Positions 25,227 through 38,586 of a stretch of DNA of 64,000 nt are shown piece by piece; within the stretch, counting starts at the first letter, position 1, and every line of letters starts with the position of its first letter. A program made the translations under genes and the position numbers. Under the pieces are notes generated by a model. It was given only the letters and a program-made list of their open reading frames with translations. It ran no database searches and was not told the origin of the DNA. The stretch comes from Neodiprion pinetum (Eukaryota; Arthropoda; Insecta; Hymenoptera; Diprionidae), in assembly GCF_021155775.2 (NCBI RefSeq), contig NC_060234.1, positions 496,001-560,000 of the forward strand. The letters are read 5' to 3'.

Positions 25227-25801
25227 TACTAGGGTGGTTAATTTTTAAACTTTTCTTTTCCAACGTTATACTCCAAAAATTTGTGACAAATACTGAAAAA
25301 TAAATTATTGTACAGCCCGGAGGAGGCATGAAAATATTTAAAGCTTTAAAAAATATCAGTTAATTTTTTTCGTATCGTGGTCCAATTAATCATTGTTCAC
25401 AAAAATCAGTACTGAAAACGAAATAGGGACATTAAGTTGATGTGATACTCCTCTTTCGGTAACAAAAACTGTTATCCAAATTTCTCAGAAACGCTCAATC
25501 TTTCGGGTAAAAGACGAGAACAGCCAACTGCGGAATTTTTAGGTCCAATTTGCTGTTGAATGGTGAACTATTAATTGAACCACGATACAAAAAAAATTAA
25601 CTAATATATACATATATGTCCGCAAGGTACACACATAAGAGTAAATAAAAATATGTTATAATAATCGGTAACGACCTCTAAATATTTTCATACTTCTTCC
25701 AGGTTTTACGACTGTTTTTTTTTCAGTATTTGTCACAAATTTTTTGAAGGGACCTTAAAAAAAACAAAAAAAAATTTTTTTTTAAATGAACCACCCTAGT
25801 G
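25227..25801. mobile_element. MITE-like element with long imperfect inverted repeats
   Basis: About 575 bp bounded by inverted ends (ACTAGGGTGGTT on the left and its complement on the right) and flanked by TA on both sides, which fits a Tc1/mariner-type target duplication. The arms extend far inward. The left arm has TTTGTGACAAATACTGAAAA and CGTATCGTGGTCCAATTAAT. The right arm has their reverse complements with a few differences and an internal insertion. No transposase frame is present, so this is non-autonomous. The superfamily is inferred from the TA flank only. Confidence 0.75.
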
Positions 25802-26574
25802 TATACTATTAACTTACTATTACTTGATAGCAGTAATAATAACAGCATGTAAATTGCATTTTCTATACGCCCTGAATTTTCTTTAAATATCGCAGTAGTA
25901 TTAAAAGGGTTCTTATAACACGCGTTGACACGCTTATGAGTTTCTTTTGGTAGGAAGACTTGACGAGCTGTGGTGCAATATGGTACTATTAATTTGTTAT
26001 ACCAAGGCGATGTTTAAAAAAATTTGTAACTACAAATTTCCGACTGTATAAGTGTATGATGAAGACTGTGCACGCATACAATATAGATTTGGACACATGA
26101 ATGAAATAAAACAACAGCTTTCAATGAAATGAAATTATCGTCCTGCTCATTTACTGTCTTGTATTATGTCAAATTACGTGACAATGTTTTATCAAATGAC
26201 ATAGATTTGAAAAGAATTCCTACAGTTAGCCTCTCATTGTTTTAACTAAAATGATAATTTTTAATCAGTATCAATTGTAATAAATGTAATTATTATAATG
26301 TCATGGTGATAAAATAATAAAATGTATGTATATATGTAGATCCCAGTTATCAGATATGACTTTTAAAATAAGTAATTGCAGATGAAACGCGGGAGATGAA
26401 ATATCTGTTTAGATTAATGATTATGGTTGACAAATCTTATTCCTTTAAAAAAAAAAAGAAAGTAATATTAATATTTAATATGTAAATTTCGAATTAAATC
26501 ATAACTCCAAGATCATTGGCCAAATAGTATTATGTATTATACTTGCACCACATCCACATAGATGTAATTCATTT

Positions 26575-26580
26575 TTTATT
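26575..26580 (-). terminator. candidate polyadenylation signal of the CSIM-tailed gene
   Basis: TTTATT on the plus strand is AATAAA on the minus strand, about 620 bases downstream of the stop at 27203. It would give a plausible 3' UTR. Confidence 0.4.
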
Positions 26581-27202
26581 TAGCCATCTCAAGGCATATG
26601 TAGGACTTTGGGCAGGTACGGATAAATCTCATTTTTGCATTCCAAGTACTCGAGCATGATTTTTACATTCTGTTTCGATTTTGGCAAAATAACGTGTGGT
26701 GATAAAAACTCAGTTTCCAAAAAGATATCACGGCACAAATGATTGTATGAATTGCGAAATTTGAAGTGGTTCCAAGGCCTCTCATTAAAATAAACTTGTT
26801 TTGAAACTCTGTGAAAATGATTGTATATATTTTGATTATCAGTGATACTTAAATTAAAGGTTGAAACTGACTTGTCTGAACTCTGTGTTAATTCTAAACG
26901 TACCTTAAAAAACTTCCACATTTACAGTCACGCCCAGAATTTTAGGTTTTGTTGCTTTAAATCAAAGGTGTGTATTTCACTGACAAACAAAATCCTTTTT
27001 AAATGCAAATAATGAAGTATGCAATATCAGATCTTCTTAATTCCTCGTATCATCAGTGTGTAGCAGTTTGATTTTATGTGAAAAATATTTCTACTGCATA
27101 AAGATAACAGATAATTTGACCAAGGTTCAAAAAATATCTTATCGGCTTCTTCGTGACCTTTATAAAAAAAAAAATCTCCGTTTCTACGAGATATGAAGCC
27201 CT
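26581..27202 (-). other. probable 3' UTR of the CSIM-tailed gene
   Basis: Sequence between the stop at 27203 and the AATAAA at 26575-26580. It carries a 110-codon ATG frame (26921-26589) beginning MWKFFKVRLELTQ and ending LPKVLHMP. I recognise nothing in it and its position inside a likely UTR argues against it. A small nested gene cannot be excluded. Confidence 0.4.
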
Positions 27203-30200
27203 CTACATTATACTGCACCACTGTTTCACGATTCCCGACCCTTCCTGGGTTTGGATCTTTTCATCGTTACTTCCAATTCCGCTCACATCGAGCTTATCTG
27301 ATTTGAATTTGTAGCCCCCGACATTTGGCGTTGAGACCTGAATTGGCCTGCGCAATCCCTGAAGAATACCAATCGAAGTATTCAACAAGCTGCTTTCGCA
27401 ATCAGTTTTAACTTTCTTAGGTTCACTGCAGACTTCCGGTTCGAGTTTACGCTTTCGATCTGAGGGCGTGCCGCCGTTGCAAGTCAAAGTGCTCTGCGTT
27501 AGTCCAGCTCGATGGCGAACTATCTTGTGATCGCGAATATCTTCATCGGGTAGGGAAACCGAAGACATGTTCACATAAAGAGAACTATTAGGCGATAGTC
27601 TGTTTCTTAGTGTGACGTGACGCATTCGATTGATTGAATGTCTTCCAGAAATATTTCTGAGAGTTCTCCCAAAAGATGAATCCTTGCACAGCGGCTCGGA
27701 CATTGAACGTTCCTCATTTGTCAGTTCGTAGAGTTGGGAATTGTCCTTCAGACAATCGTTCAATCGAACTTGAACATCTTTCAGCATTATTGAGGCATCA
27801 AAGGATACAAAAGACACATCATCTTTCAGTAGCAACTGATTCTCCTTAGTCCTCGCATTCTCAGATTCCATTTGGGCTGGTTCCGATGCTTCAGACATTT
27901 CTGAAGTTGTGGACTCCACTACATCGACGGAATAATTTTCTGTCTCGGTAGGAGCTTCGCTCTGATCTTCTCTATCGTCGGCTGCAACGTGGCCATTCTC
28001 TTTCTCGGCATCTGTTGGTTCTTCATCAATCGCTGGAGGCTCTTCACATGAACTATTCAATTCCGTCTTCAAATTTGTTTTAAGAGGACTGCTATCTATC
28101 GACAAATTCATTTTTGCTTCATACTCCTCCATTTCCTCCTTAGAATCATCATTTTCTAATATCTGGCTGATTGCATCATCAGTGAGCTGCGCTTTGATCT
28201 CGCGTTCATTAATTCTGCAATTTTCTGAATAATGTTCTCCAATTTCCTCTTGAATATCATCTCCTTTTTCTTTTTCAGCTACTTTTTCAGTTTCACGTTC
28301 TCCTTCCTTCTCCATTTGGCTAATGTTCACACTTTCATTATCTTGTTTCTTTTCATTTTCTTTTTCCATTTGTTGCGCATGTGATTCGTCTATAGTGCTT
28401 TCTTCATTTGCGTCATCCTGTACTACTGAACCACTTCTTTTACCTTTTACAGTAAAACCAACTTCATCAACGATGTACTGCTCACTGACATTTTCACTCG
28501 TCTGTGACTCGCTTTCTTCCGACTTCGGCTGCATAACGATAGTTCGGCTTTTTAGGTTTTTCGATGAAATCACGGTTTTATTTGTTTCTTTTTCAATCGA
28601 TATTGGCTTGTTCGTAGATTTTGGCAAACGAGACATCGAAAGTTTGACAGAAGGACTTCGAAGCTTGCTCTGTAACAAATGAAATTAAAATAGTTGCGAC
28701 CGTGCGTAGAACAATCTCCTCTTATCCCTACGCCAGATCAATATCAACTTGCGGCTGGTAGGTTCAGTTAGACACTCAGCAACAAGAATATCTATTACTC
28801 AACGATATTAATCTACCTGACGGTTGTTTGCACAGCTGTACTTGTGTGGAGTTGGGAGAAACGTTTCGTATCCAAACAGAGATATCTTAATGTGTGAAGT
28901 TATTTATAAAAAGATAGATCGATAAACTATAGTAAAAAACGAGCAAGAAGAGGTCAAGTAATATCAAATTAATTAAATCATAACAATAAATGTAATGAGT
29001 CTTGCACAAGCTATACTTAGAGAAATGATCTTGTGAGATCGTTAACAGTGAATAATACATCAATCAGGAATGAAACGTTTTGGATATCACTTTAATAAAA
29101 CTTGTACTACAACGTACTCCAAAGACCGGCCGAAGTGTACTGGCACATTCATACCACGTGTGGCAAGTGAAACGTATAAAAGAAATGGATATAGATAAGC
29201 ATGCTCAGTTGTTAATCAGGCTTTAGATACAGTGTTCGGGTTGACCTCAAAGTGTAGGTCGTATATATTTGATAATTGCTATTGACATTGATCCATGATT
29301 AGTAGTGATCTTCTCTCCTAAAAAAATCCAAATTTTTCAATTTATCAAAAACAGCAATCACATACTCAATTAGTACCTTAAAAATCGTTACGTAGATCAG
29401 ACGATTTTAAAAAAAATTAAATTCTATACACTCTGAGCTTTCCACGTTGGTAGTCAAACTGATGCTACTTGCTGTTTCACTAACATAAATTATTATCGAG
29501 GAAAGTTTGTTCACTTTGTATGTTTGGCATTCGTTGTAAGACAGAACTTTGCATTCCTTGAGCTGATTATATATTTCACTATTCGTTACAATAATAGCTT
29601 CGGTATTCCCAGCTAATTAAGAAACTTCCATCAACGCTTGGATATCGAAGAATGGGACTGTTAAATTTCAGACTAAAATTAGCATTTCTTAGGACAGTGA
29701 GAACAATGACGAAAGTAAAGACAAAATTGTCATTCACTGACATACCTTGAAAGTCTTGCTAGTGCCAGCTGCTTTGAAACTTTTCTGAACATTCGTCGAT
29801 TGTTGCTTTCCTCTGAAACAGTAATTAATTCCTTTAGATGAATCTTGTCTGTAACGTATGTGGATTTCGATAAGTAATGAGGCAGAAAAAAAAAAACAGT
29901 TTTCAATAGAATGCGTGAACTACGTCATTCGATTTCAGGGGATGAGAGGTCATAGTTTAAAATTATATCTGAACCACCAAGGTTTTGTATTTCACATAGA
30001 TCGAAATTGAATTTCTTTGCCTTTACCGATAATCATGGAAATCAATGTGTTGAAACATCATCAGACAGCCGCCATAAATATAAAGGCTTCCTTGTATCGA
30101 CCAAACGTTCGACGCAATAATTCTATACGACGATAGATACAAGGATGGAAATGCAAAACAAACGATAGGTAATTTTACAAATAGTTAAATACGTATTCGT

Positions 30201-30583
30201 CTTTATCCTGGAATGAGTGCTATGGGTAACGACACTGTGGGAAAGCGATATTAAACGACGATGAGTTGTACGATGTCAGTTCAACTGGGGTGCGGAAAAG
30301 GTATATAACAAAAGTTTGGAAGTCTATTCTCATAAAAAATGGAGAAGATAAGCCTGGACAAGGTATAATCAGCAGAGAATTATGTGTACAGGTTGGGTTT
30401 TGTTGATGGCTTGGATTTTACAAACCTGTTCGTATTCTCGTATTCAGGCTGCACGGAACGCGCCGCGGGTAAATTCACAGCGATATCAACTTGTCTCGAC
30501 GAAGCGGATGCCGTTTTTAATCTCCGAACGTACCTATTCCTCTCATCACCCTCGGGTACCGCCTTCTTTGGCGTTTTACCCAT
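27203..30583 (-). CDS. 563-residue charged protein with C-terminal CSIM farnesylation box; possibly kugelkern-like
   Basis: Coding exons are 30583-30426, 29812-29746 and 28669-27203, joined in phase by good splice sites. The start sits in a strong context (AAACCATGG). The N-terminus is basic (MGKTPKKAVPEGDERNRYVRR) and is followed by a Ser/Lys-rich basic region to about residue 120. A long, very acidic, Glu-rich middle (about 120-370) probably has coiled-coil stretches. A conserved-looking region, SINRMRHVTLRNRLSPNSSLYVNM, precedes a bipartite-type NLS (DRKRKLEP then EPKKVK). The last four residues are CSIM, the same CaaX box as lamin A, and Met in the last position favours farnesyltransferase. 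NLS plus CaaX and a length near 570 recall kugelkern, a farnesylated inner nuclear membrane protein of Drosophila. That is inference from architecture, not from alignment. Confidence 0.8.
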
Positions 30584-31885
30584 GGTTTATATCAATCACA
30601 AGGTGAGTTAAAACGAACGCCCTTGACCGACGCTGCCCGCAGTATAAACCGAATCTCTAACCTTTATATCTCTCTTTTCGCGTATTGCTCTCGTGTTCCC
30701 CTTTTTGAGACGATTGTTTTATTATTCAATTTTCATTCCTTTAACTATTCCCATTTGCTCGAACACGTTTGAATTCCAGACGACAGCGTTACAGTGACAG
30801 TTTATACTTGTTAGTTTTTCAAGGGGGAAGATGTACTTTCGTCGGAGGTGGCGTCTCCTTTTCTACGTTCACAAAACACACGTAAATAAACCGGCGAAGA
30901 GAGTATGGGTGGGTAGGCGACGCGTGTTGTTATTCAATTAATCGAGAGAGCGATAATATGATCAAGAACATGGAAAAACGAAAATGGAACAATCGCTTTG
31001 CGAGCAAAGTTTCACACTGTCGATATCAGAAACTAGCTCGAAGCGGACAAACCACAAAACGACGCGGACCCTTTATCAGTAAGGTTTGCTTCATACGGTA
31101 ACATCGCACAAGTATTGCGTATATGTATGCATGCACGTATTATACTTCGTGGGTGTGAAAATACTTTAAAAAGTATATGTATGTACGTACGTACGTAGAG
31201 CTACGCGTGAGAGGATTTCTCCAGATATGCAATGTGGAATATGTTCTGCATCTATTTTGATGCGATTCGTATGTAAGCAATGTGTGAGCTCTCAATAATT
31301 CACATCGATTCACCCGTTTATGGAGAAATTTTTCTTACCCGCGCGTCGCCTGCTCAAGAGACAATCGAAGCTCTCCGTAACGTGGAGTGCAGCCAGTGAA
31401 CAAGATGTGCGTGTAACGTATGTATGAATGAGTATTGGCAAGTGTAAATTATCTACTGATAATCAACGGAGAATGAAAACGCGATACTTCTGCGGTACCG
31501 GTCAACTGATTGTATTTTCGTTACGTAACCTTATGTTATGTAGCTAAAGGCTTGGCTTAGCTAAGTCTGTGAGGATGTAGGTATGGATGTAGGGTATATC
31601 GAGTGAAGGTGTCGACAACGAAACCCATACGACGCATGTGAGTCCGTATGTCGTTACGTACACAAACGCAAGTACGTCGTACGTATACCAAGCGTATACC
31701 TACACACTGCGAACGCCATGAAGCCGGCCGGCAAACGCCGCATTCTCCCTCAATTTTTCTTTTTGTTCGTAGTTTAAAAGTTCGTCAACATCGCGTCCCG
31801 GCATCAGACGCCGAGTAACCGGCAACGTTGCACAGAGCCGTGATTCGCTGGACGTTCGGCCACGCGCGGCGAATATTGCGGCAGC
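30584..31885. other. upstream region of the CSIM-tailed gene
   Basis: Moderately CpG-rich DNA with palindromic CGTACG and ACGTAC clusters around 31180-31200 and 31650-31690. It probably includes the promoter and 5' leader of the gene starting at 30583. I see no exon that I can support. Confidence 0.45.
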
Positions 31886-32699
31886 CAGTGTTGCCAGATT
31901 AGATAAATTCCTCCTAAATTTCGGAGCAATTTGAAGCTTATGGAGAAAAAATTGGCGGAAAAAGTATCCAGGAGTTTTTTCAGGAGAAATTTGAGAAATT
32001 GCCGGATTTACGCGTCGCTCGCCAACTCAAAAATTTTTGCTGCCTTTGTTTATTTTTTTGTACAAGTCTTAGGGCGTGTTCGGAAATCGACTGACCGTAC
32101 CAGCCCCCTGACACACGCTGCTAAAAGTGGTTCGCAAAGTGTCCCTCGATTCTGCCACCAATTTGCACCACTCGTGGCGCTAGTAGTTACCTGACGAACT
32201 TGCGCGCGGTCAGCGAGGGCAGCGAGCGTGTCAGAAGTCTCCTGGCACCACGTAGAGGAACTAAAAAACGGGGACAAGACGCGTACAATTTTTTAGTATA
32301 CGAGCAGTGGTGAGTGTCAGGGGGCTGGACCGTACTGTCAGTACTGAAAATCTATAGTATACATCACTTGGACTATACCATTTTCAGTACTGACAGTACT
32401 TTCAGTCAATTTCCGAACACGCCCTCAGAGTGTTACCGCTACAGGAGGTATGAGGCTCTGTCGGTAAAGCAAATGCCAGAATTGCTGGTAGGCTAAGGCA
32501 TTTCTGATATAGGGAAAGGTTATTCTGAAAGGTGGATTTTACTTCTACATGCCAATTATATACGTCATATTGTACAAACTTGATTCAAGTTCGTTTTGAC
32601 GGTTAATAATTTTAGGCGGATTTTCTTTGTGGGTTAGGAGGATCTCGAAGGATTTCAGTTACCCTAGGAGATTTGTGGGACAGTCGTCTGGCAACACTG
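31886..32699. mobile_element. outer inverted-repeat element, host of a nested MITE
   Basis: CAGTGTTGCCAGA at 31886 and its exact reverse complement ending at 32699 bracket about 814 bp. Just inside each end are further matching blocks (ATTCCTCCTAA on the left; TTAGGAGGATC on the right). I see no clear target duplication and no transposase. The interior contains the separate element at 32072-32424. Confidence 0.55.
32072..32424. mobile_element. nested MITE with GGGCGTGTTCGGAAAT ends
   Basis: A 353-bp element with near-perfect terminal inverted repeats, GGGCGTGTTCGGAAAT on the left and its complement on the right. Sub-terminal inverted blocks occur around AGCCCCCTGACAC, and an inner palindrome around CAGTACTGAAAAT. 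The flanks are TTA and TCA, close to the 3-bp TTA/TAA duplications of PIF/Harbinger elements, and GGGC-type ends also fit that group. There is no coding capacity. It splits the outer element, so it inserted later. Confidence 0.7.
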
Positions 32700-34897
32700 T
32701 TCTACACACAAGGGTAGCATCCAATGCTCGCATGCGCGGCCGGGGTAAAGGCAATTCGGGTACTCTGTCTCTCTTGCTCTGGACCGTGATCGGCTGAGCG
32801 TGTTCTCCGTCCAATCACGGCGCAGACCGAGAATGACAGAAGTGTACTCCCGATTTATTATTCATTGTGCGCAGCACGAACCATCTGCCTTGTACAATAT
32901 ACGTATAGGATAATAATCAATCAATATTGAGATTGAAAAATTTCGATAGCCGCACTTTATTCGTTGCTTTATTATGCAAATTCGCAATTTTATTATTAAT
33001 GTTGAATCTATTTCGATTGGCTATGCAACATATGATTTAAAATAAATATTTTACAGACAGAAGCATTTTACCCCGTGATTTTACCCACTCGTCCCACTCG
33101 TATAATACTCAGTTGATATAGAGTTTCTTTTTTTTATTCGTCGAACTTTTGTCTCTGCTGTAATCATCGTCAATTATATAACAAATAATATCCGGCCTCT
33201 CGTAGACTTGACTATGTTCTTGTTATTATTATCACGTCTCAATTTTTGTACTTATAACAATTAATAAGATTTGTTAAAGATTATTTCGGGAAACTTGTTT
33301 GAAAGATCGACCAATTTTCTTTTCAAATTTCACTGCAGGAAATAATCCTCGTTTCTAGTGGAAAATTTATTTTCAGTGTCGTTGACCGAAGAATAAATAT
33401 ACTTAACAATAAGTATAGTCAACGTTATTGTTAACATTTCCTCAGCCAGTTAACGGCATGGTAATAGTCATACAGAGAGTACAGAAAATTCTCTTAATCT
33501 TTTTTCCTTTAAATTATATTCAGCAAAAATAATTCATTCAAAAATGCATCTTGTTATAATCATAATATATGTGTAGTTGTTATGATACAAATGTCTTTTA
33601 TACTTGCGTATTAAAATTAATCAATCGGCGTTATTATTATTACATGTATTACTACAGGTTCCCGTACTTTTAGCGATTTTTTTTTTTTTGGATTGTTTTC
33701 TTTTACCTTTTGCTAAATTCCATGTCTCTGTAGAAAGATTTCTTATAATTATCTTCAATTTTGACACTGCATTCATTAACTGCGTATGCCTAATATTTAA
33801 TCTGCAATTATGCATACATGTATATGTTATAATCATTGTACAGGGTGTCCCAAAAATCTCGCTACCTGGAGCTCTATTTTATTTTTCAAATTTTAATTAT
33901 ACAGTTTTCTTTACTTTCATCTGCCTTAAATGTTTGATCGAGTAAACTGTGGCAACAACATTTTTCATCTTTCTTTTTCATCGATACATGTAACAAAATA
34001 TTTGGAGCACCTAGTATAATGTTATTCAACTATTTGACTATAATCGACAATAATAATAATAATGCTAAAATTATGTATGAATATTATGATAATATGTAAT
34101 TGTGTGATAGCCATGTGTAATAGTCTTTCCTTGAAATTTCCCATCGTCGAACCTTATTTCCAAGCCTATTACTACTTACATAATTTAGAAGATTAATTGA
34201 ATTTAATTTATTATTATTACAATTTCTTTTTATCTTTATTGTTACGTTATTCTATTTATTTAATTATTTTTCTCCAAAAATACACTTTTTAAGCCACCTT
34301 GCCATTTGAAATAATCTAATACTGATAAATTAAGCTTTTGAAATACAAATTATTGTACAATTTACTTGAGAATGGATAACGCAAACCAAAACCGCAGACA
34401 ACAAAAACGATCGACTTACAATTTTTCACTTAATTTTCTTTGCATTCGGAGTTTATCATCACGTGTGGTAATCTGGAGTATTTTACAAAAATGATGGAAA
34501 CTTTATGATAAGAATATATCACTCGTTAGACATATTGTTTGTATGGCACAAGTTTATTTGTCATTTTCGCGATATGCGCCTTTCATCAATTTTCTACTTT
34601 TATCAATCACCTATACAAATCCACGTTTTACACAATATATGCGTGCATATGTAAACTTGTATCAGTGTCGTAAGAAGTCGGTGTTCAGAGTTTTCTTGTC
34701 GCAGTGTTAATCATTTCGATCAACTAAAGTAAAAGATGATACGAGAATGCACGTACACATGTGTATACGTGCACCAAAAAATAACACTAATCTTTGTGAA
34801 AAGATCGTCAAGTATTTCTAAGCAGCATGTACACAGTACTATGTTTCAATAAGCGACTGCCGACGACTGCCTTGCCGATGGCAGGAAGGGTATCAAT

Positions 34898-34945
34898 TGT
34901 TGTTGTTGTTGTTGTTGTTACTATTATTATTATTATTATTAATAT
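34898..34945. repeat. compound (TTG)n(TTA)n microsatellite
   Basis: Tandem TTG units run directly into TTA units in the gene-poor interval. Confidence 0.9.
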
Positions 34946-35905
34946 TATTCATCTTTAGTCTCCCTATATATCATTATTCACGTATAATTAAAATATGACA
35001 ACACATTACCCCCGAATTAAATTTGTCGCAAAGCATATCAGAACTGAAAAGTTCGACAAAGAAACAATAATAAGAGTGAAATGAAACGTAGATGTATAAA
35101 AAAAAGTTATTTTCATTATTTTTACGAAGATTTATTGTTTTTTCTTTGTAACACCTTAGATTACATTAACATGACTGACATCTTCCAAATGATTCCAACA
35201 GCTGATTTGGGGTATCTGTTTGTCCAATTCTTTATTTACTTATTCTTTATGATTATTTCCTTTTTGTACCCATGCGTCGGTGTTGTATTAATTTTCAATT
35301 TCACGCAAAATTATAATTCATTATCGTTATCGTTTCATTTTCATTCATACATGGGTTGACTGCTGCGACTTTTTCCATGTGTTTTTATTTTCGCCTTTGT
35401 ATTGAAGTCCTTGTGAAGCTAACTACAGAGCATTATTGTGACTTACAATCGATATTTGTTTCATGAAACTGTCATCGTTCCCATATTTATTAATTTTCTT
35501 ACACATTTCTGGATTTTGATTTGATTAATAAAGTACACAATTATTTTGCTAAAAATATTGACCAATATTGCAACTATTGATAGTAGTAGTTACCAATAAT
35601 TTATTTGCATTACTTTTGCGACCATTTATTCAATGTTTCTTTTATTACGTAAATTATCATAAGGCAAAACGATAATCGTTCTACTTGAGTCTCATTTAGC
35701 TGCATTTTCAACACTATATTTTCTCTCAATCAATCCTTATAAACTCTTGTGTATACATGTGTTATTTATTTATTTATTCGAAACTGATTTGGGGGTGGGG
35801 CCCGGAAAAAATGTGCCAATCAATATTTTCAAGACCAACCTGGCATGAGGTTACAGAATTTTTTTTTCCCCACCACCTTGATAGTAACAGTTTATATACA
35901 TGAGT

Positions 35906-35929
35906 ATGTGTGTGTGTGTGTGTGTGTGT
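35906..35929. repeat. (GT)n microsatellite
   Basis: About twelve uninterrupted GT units. Confidence 0.9.
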
Positions 35930-38525
35930 AAAATGTTAAAACAGGCACAAGGTGCAGAAGCAAGACTTTAATTTTACACACAGTCGATATGGATGAAGTT
36001 CATCACATTACTTTCATTACTTAATAAAACTGCGACTGAGGGAAAAAGGAATAGTATCAATTTTGTACCTCATTCGTTCCATACTATATTTACACTGAAA
36101 ATGAAATTGTTGCTATGGAAAAAATTCTTACAGTCAATTAAATTCAATATCTATCATCAGCGTTACCTTTTTACTTGGTTTAGTTTTTAAAAAATTTTTT
36201 TTAATCCTTTACTGCAAACGTAAATATGTTCAGAATTGATTTTCTTTAAAAAAAAAAAATAATTTTTCACAATTCTGACCTACACTGCGAATAAAAGTTT
36301 TTCCTTCTTTCACGTTAGCCCAATTTATTTAATCTACATACCTAATGAATTAATTAATTAGTTAATCAGTTACTTACATATTTTGGCTACAGACGACCAG
36401 TCAGATCATTATTACTGTAAGTAGGCCTGCTGAACAGCAGTTAACAAAATTAATAAGAGAAAAAAAGAAAAGCAAAATATAATAATAATACCTGATACAA
36501 AAATATCGCCGCACTCCACCTTCTAACAATTTCGCGAAGTAGGTGAGAGTCTTGCGATCTTGTCTTGGACATCTTAATCAATGATTATTGTTAGAAAGTA
36601 ATTACCGATTTTTCACCAGTTGCTTCATTTTTTTTTCTATTTTTTTTTTTCATTTCTTTTTTTCTTCCCTACAATATTCGATTACTTATATTTTAGTACG
36701 CGACTGCCTTTTCATTGTAATCTACGTTCATCACCATTTAAGGATTTTGTTTCCTTCCACTTTCGTCGCTAAATATCACTGGGTACACCTGATTATTGTT
36801 AGTCCATATCGAGCTAATTTCATTAACCACGAGGATGTATGCGTTTGTGTTGAAACAAAAAATTCATTCAAACGCTTTACAACAAATAACAGACAGACAA
36901 ATAGATCTATTGAAAAGCTGGCAGCGGTGAGCAATCTAAAAAATTTAAGTCCAAACAAGGATTTCCAAAGCAACGAATACATCTTAACAACAAGTGATTA
37001 CAATAATGTAAAGCTATGTGAAATCACTGGAATACTTAAATGAATGTGAATCAATGGAGCAAAGGTTTCAAGAATGCCAGTCACATTGGTTGGTCTAAAA
37101 TGAACGGTTTATTTAATTCAATAAAAAAAAAAAAATAAGAAAAAAAAGATCGCATATCAACCACTGTATGATTGAAAAAAGTTATTAATGGTGAAATTGG
37201 AAACATCTTGTAAATAATCTACAAGTGAAAATTATTCAAAAAAAAAAAAAAAAACACGTCGAATAAATTTCAATTGGTATGCTAATTCAAATTATGTCTT
37301 CTTTTCTCAGTTTGAGACATTAATTTTGATGTTATACAATTGAAACACATAGTTAATTTCAAACGCATTTTAACGTACAGGTACATCACAGTACCATTTC
37401 AAATCCTCGTACTGTATTTAATAGTTTGATGAAATCGACTTGTTCGATAAAATTTAGGACGTGATTCGCATTATCTGCACTTTTTTTTTTTTAAACTCAA
37501 GCTGCCGATCATTTCCCATTCGCCAATTTTGATGAAAAAATTGCATTGGTGTTAATTCGTTTGAAAGTATGTACTTGAATATGAATCACAATTGTGGAAA
37601 CTAACAAAATTTTTGTAAAAAACTAATAAACCGCTATGAGGGTGATTGATCAAAGAAAAAGTTTCGTATTCCAGAAATTTTTGACACCCGAAATTTGACG
37701 TTCAGCGTTTTGTTTCCTTCTAAGTTGCCAAAACTCGTTTGGAGAATTTAAGTGAAGAATATTACTAGCTATCGTTCTTTCCGGTTTGCTTTTCTCAATT
37801 CTTTCTTTCTTATTCCCATCCACAGGTACTAACATTGTTTAAACTGGTGCCCCACTGATAACGCAATGAAACGCAGGACATTATGAACAACAACTAGGAA
37901 CCATTCTATCATACACAATGCTCTTTTCATCATTTGCAAGTCCAGCTTACACAAGTCAAATGCATAAATTCTAGTGTCTTTACGTATTATTTATTCATTA
38001 ATTTATTATTTTTCATTTGAAAGTGCGTTTCGTTTGTTTCTTTCTAGTCATCTCAATTTTTCATCTCATTTGCCTTCAATATTGGTACACATATTATATT
38101 ACGAATTCGAGAATTAACCCGTTTACTTTCGCAATATATGTAATAACTAGTTACCGATCCGGAATGATGCAGGATTAGTTTTGTCTGGTTTTCATTCTCA
38201 CAATCGCGTTTGGGGTAAAATATCTTTGCGGTGTATTTATAGACGAAATGGATTTTCTTTTTTTTTTTCTTTCTTTTAATAACGAATCATTCACTGTGAA
38301 ATCCATCCATAGTTTGAAACTCAGCATCGTTTCAAGATCACTCACTGTTCTACTTTGTCTTTTTTCAGATTTTTCTCTCTCCCGAAAAATCATCCTAACA
38401 AAAAATATCTGCAAACGTAAAGCGTTTCTCAATATTTATGGATTTCTTTCAATTTCGCTTAGTCATATTATCTCGAGTGTCCAATCAGTTTCTTGTTCCT
38501 TTTTGTCCGAAAAAAAAGACAACAC

Positions 38526-38586
38526 ATATAATTATATATATATACATATATATATAATATATATATATACATATACATATATATAA
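38526..38586. repeat. AT-rich simple repeat
   Basis: TATA and ACATATAT units over about 60 bases. Fully self-complementary and able to form cruciforms. Confidence 0.85.

Noticed and set aside
26589..26921. 110-codon ATG frame on the minus strand as an independent gene
   Set aside because: It lies between the CSIM-tailed gene's stop and its likely AATAAA, with no family match or splice support. Kept only as a note within the 3' UTR entry.
33604..33945. 113-codon plus-strand frame
   Set aside because: Low-complexity hydrophobic translation of AT-rich DNA.
36588..37043. 151-codon plus-strand frame
   Set aside because: Its first half is a Phe/Ser/Ile run from T-rich DNA and its second half has no recognisable domain. 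No promoter or splice context.
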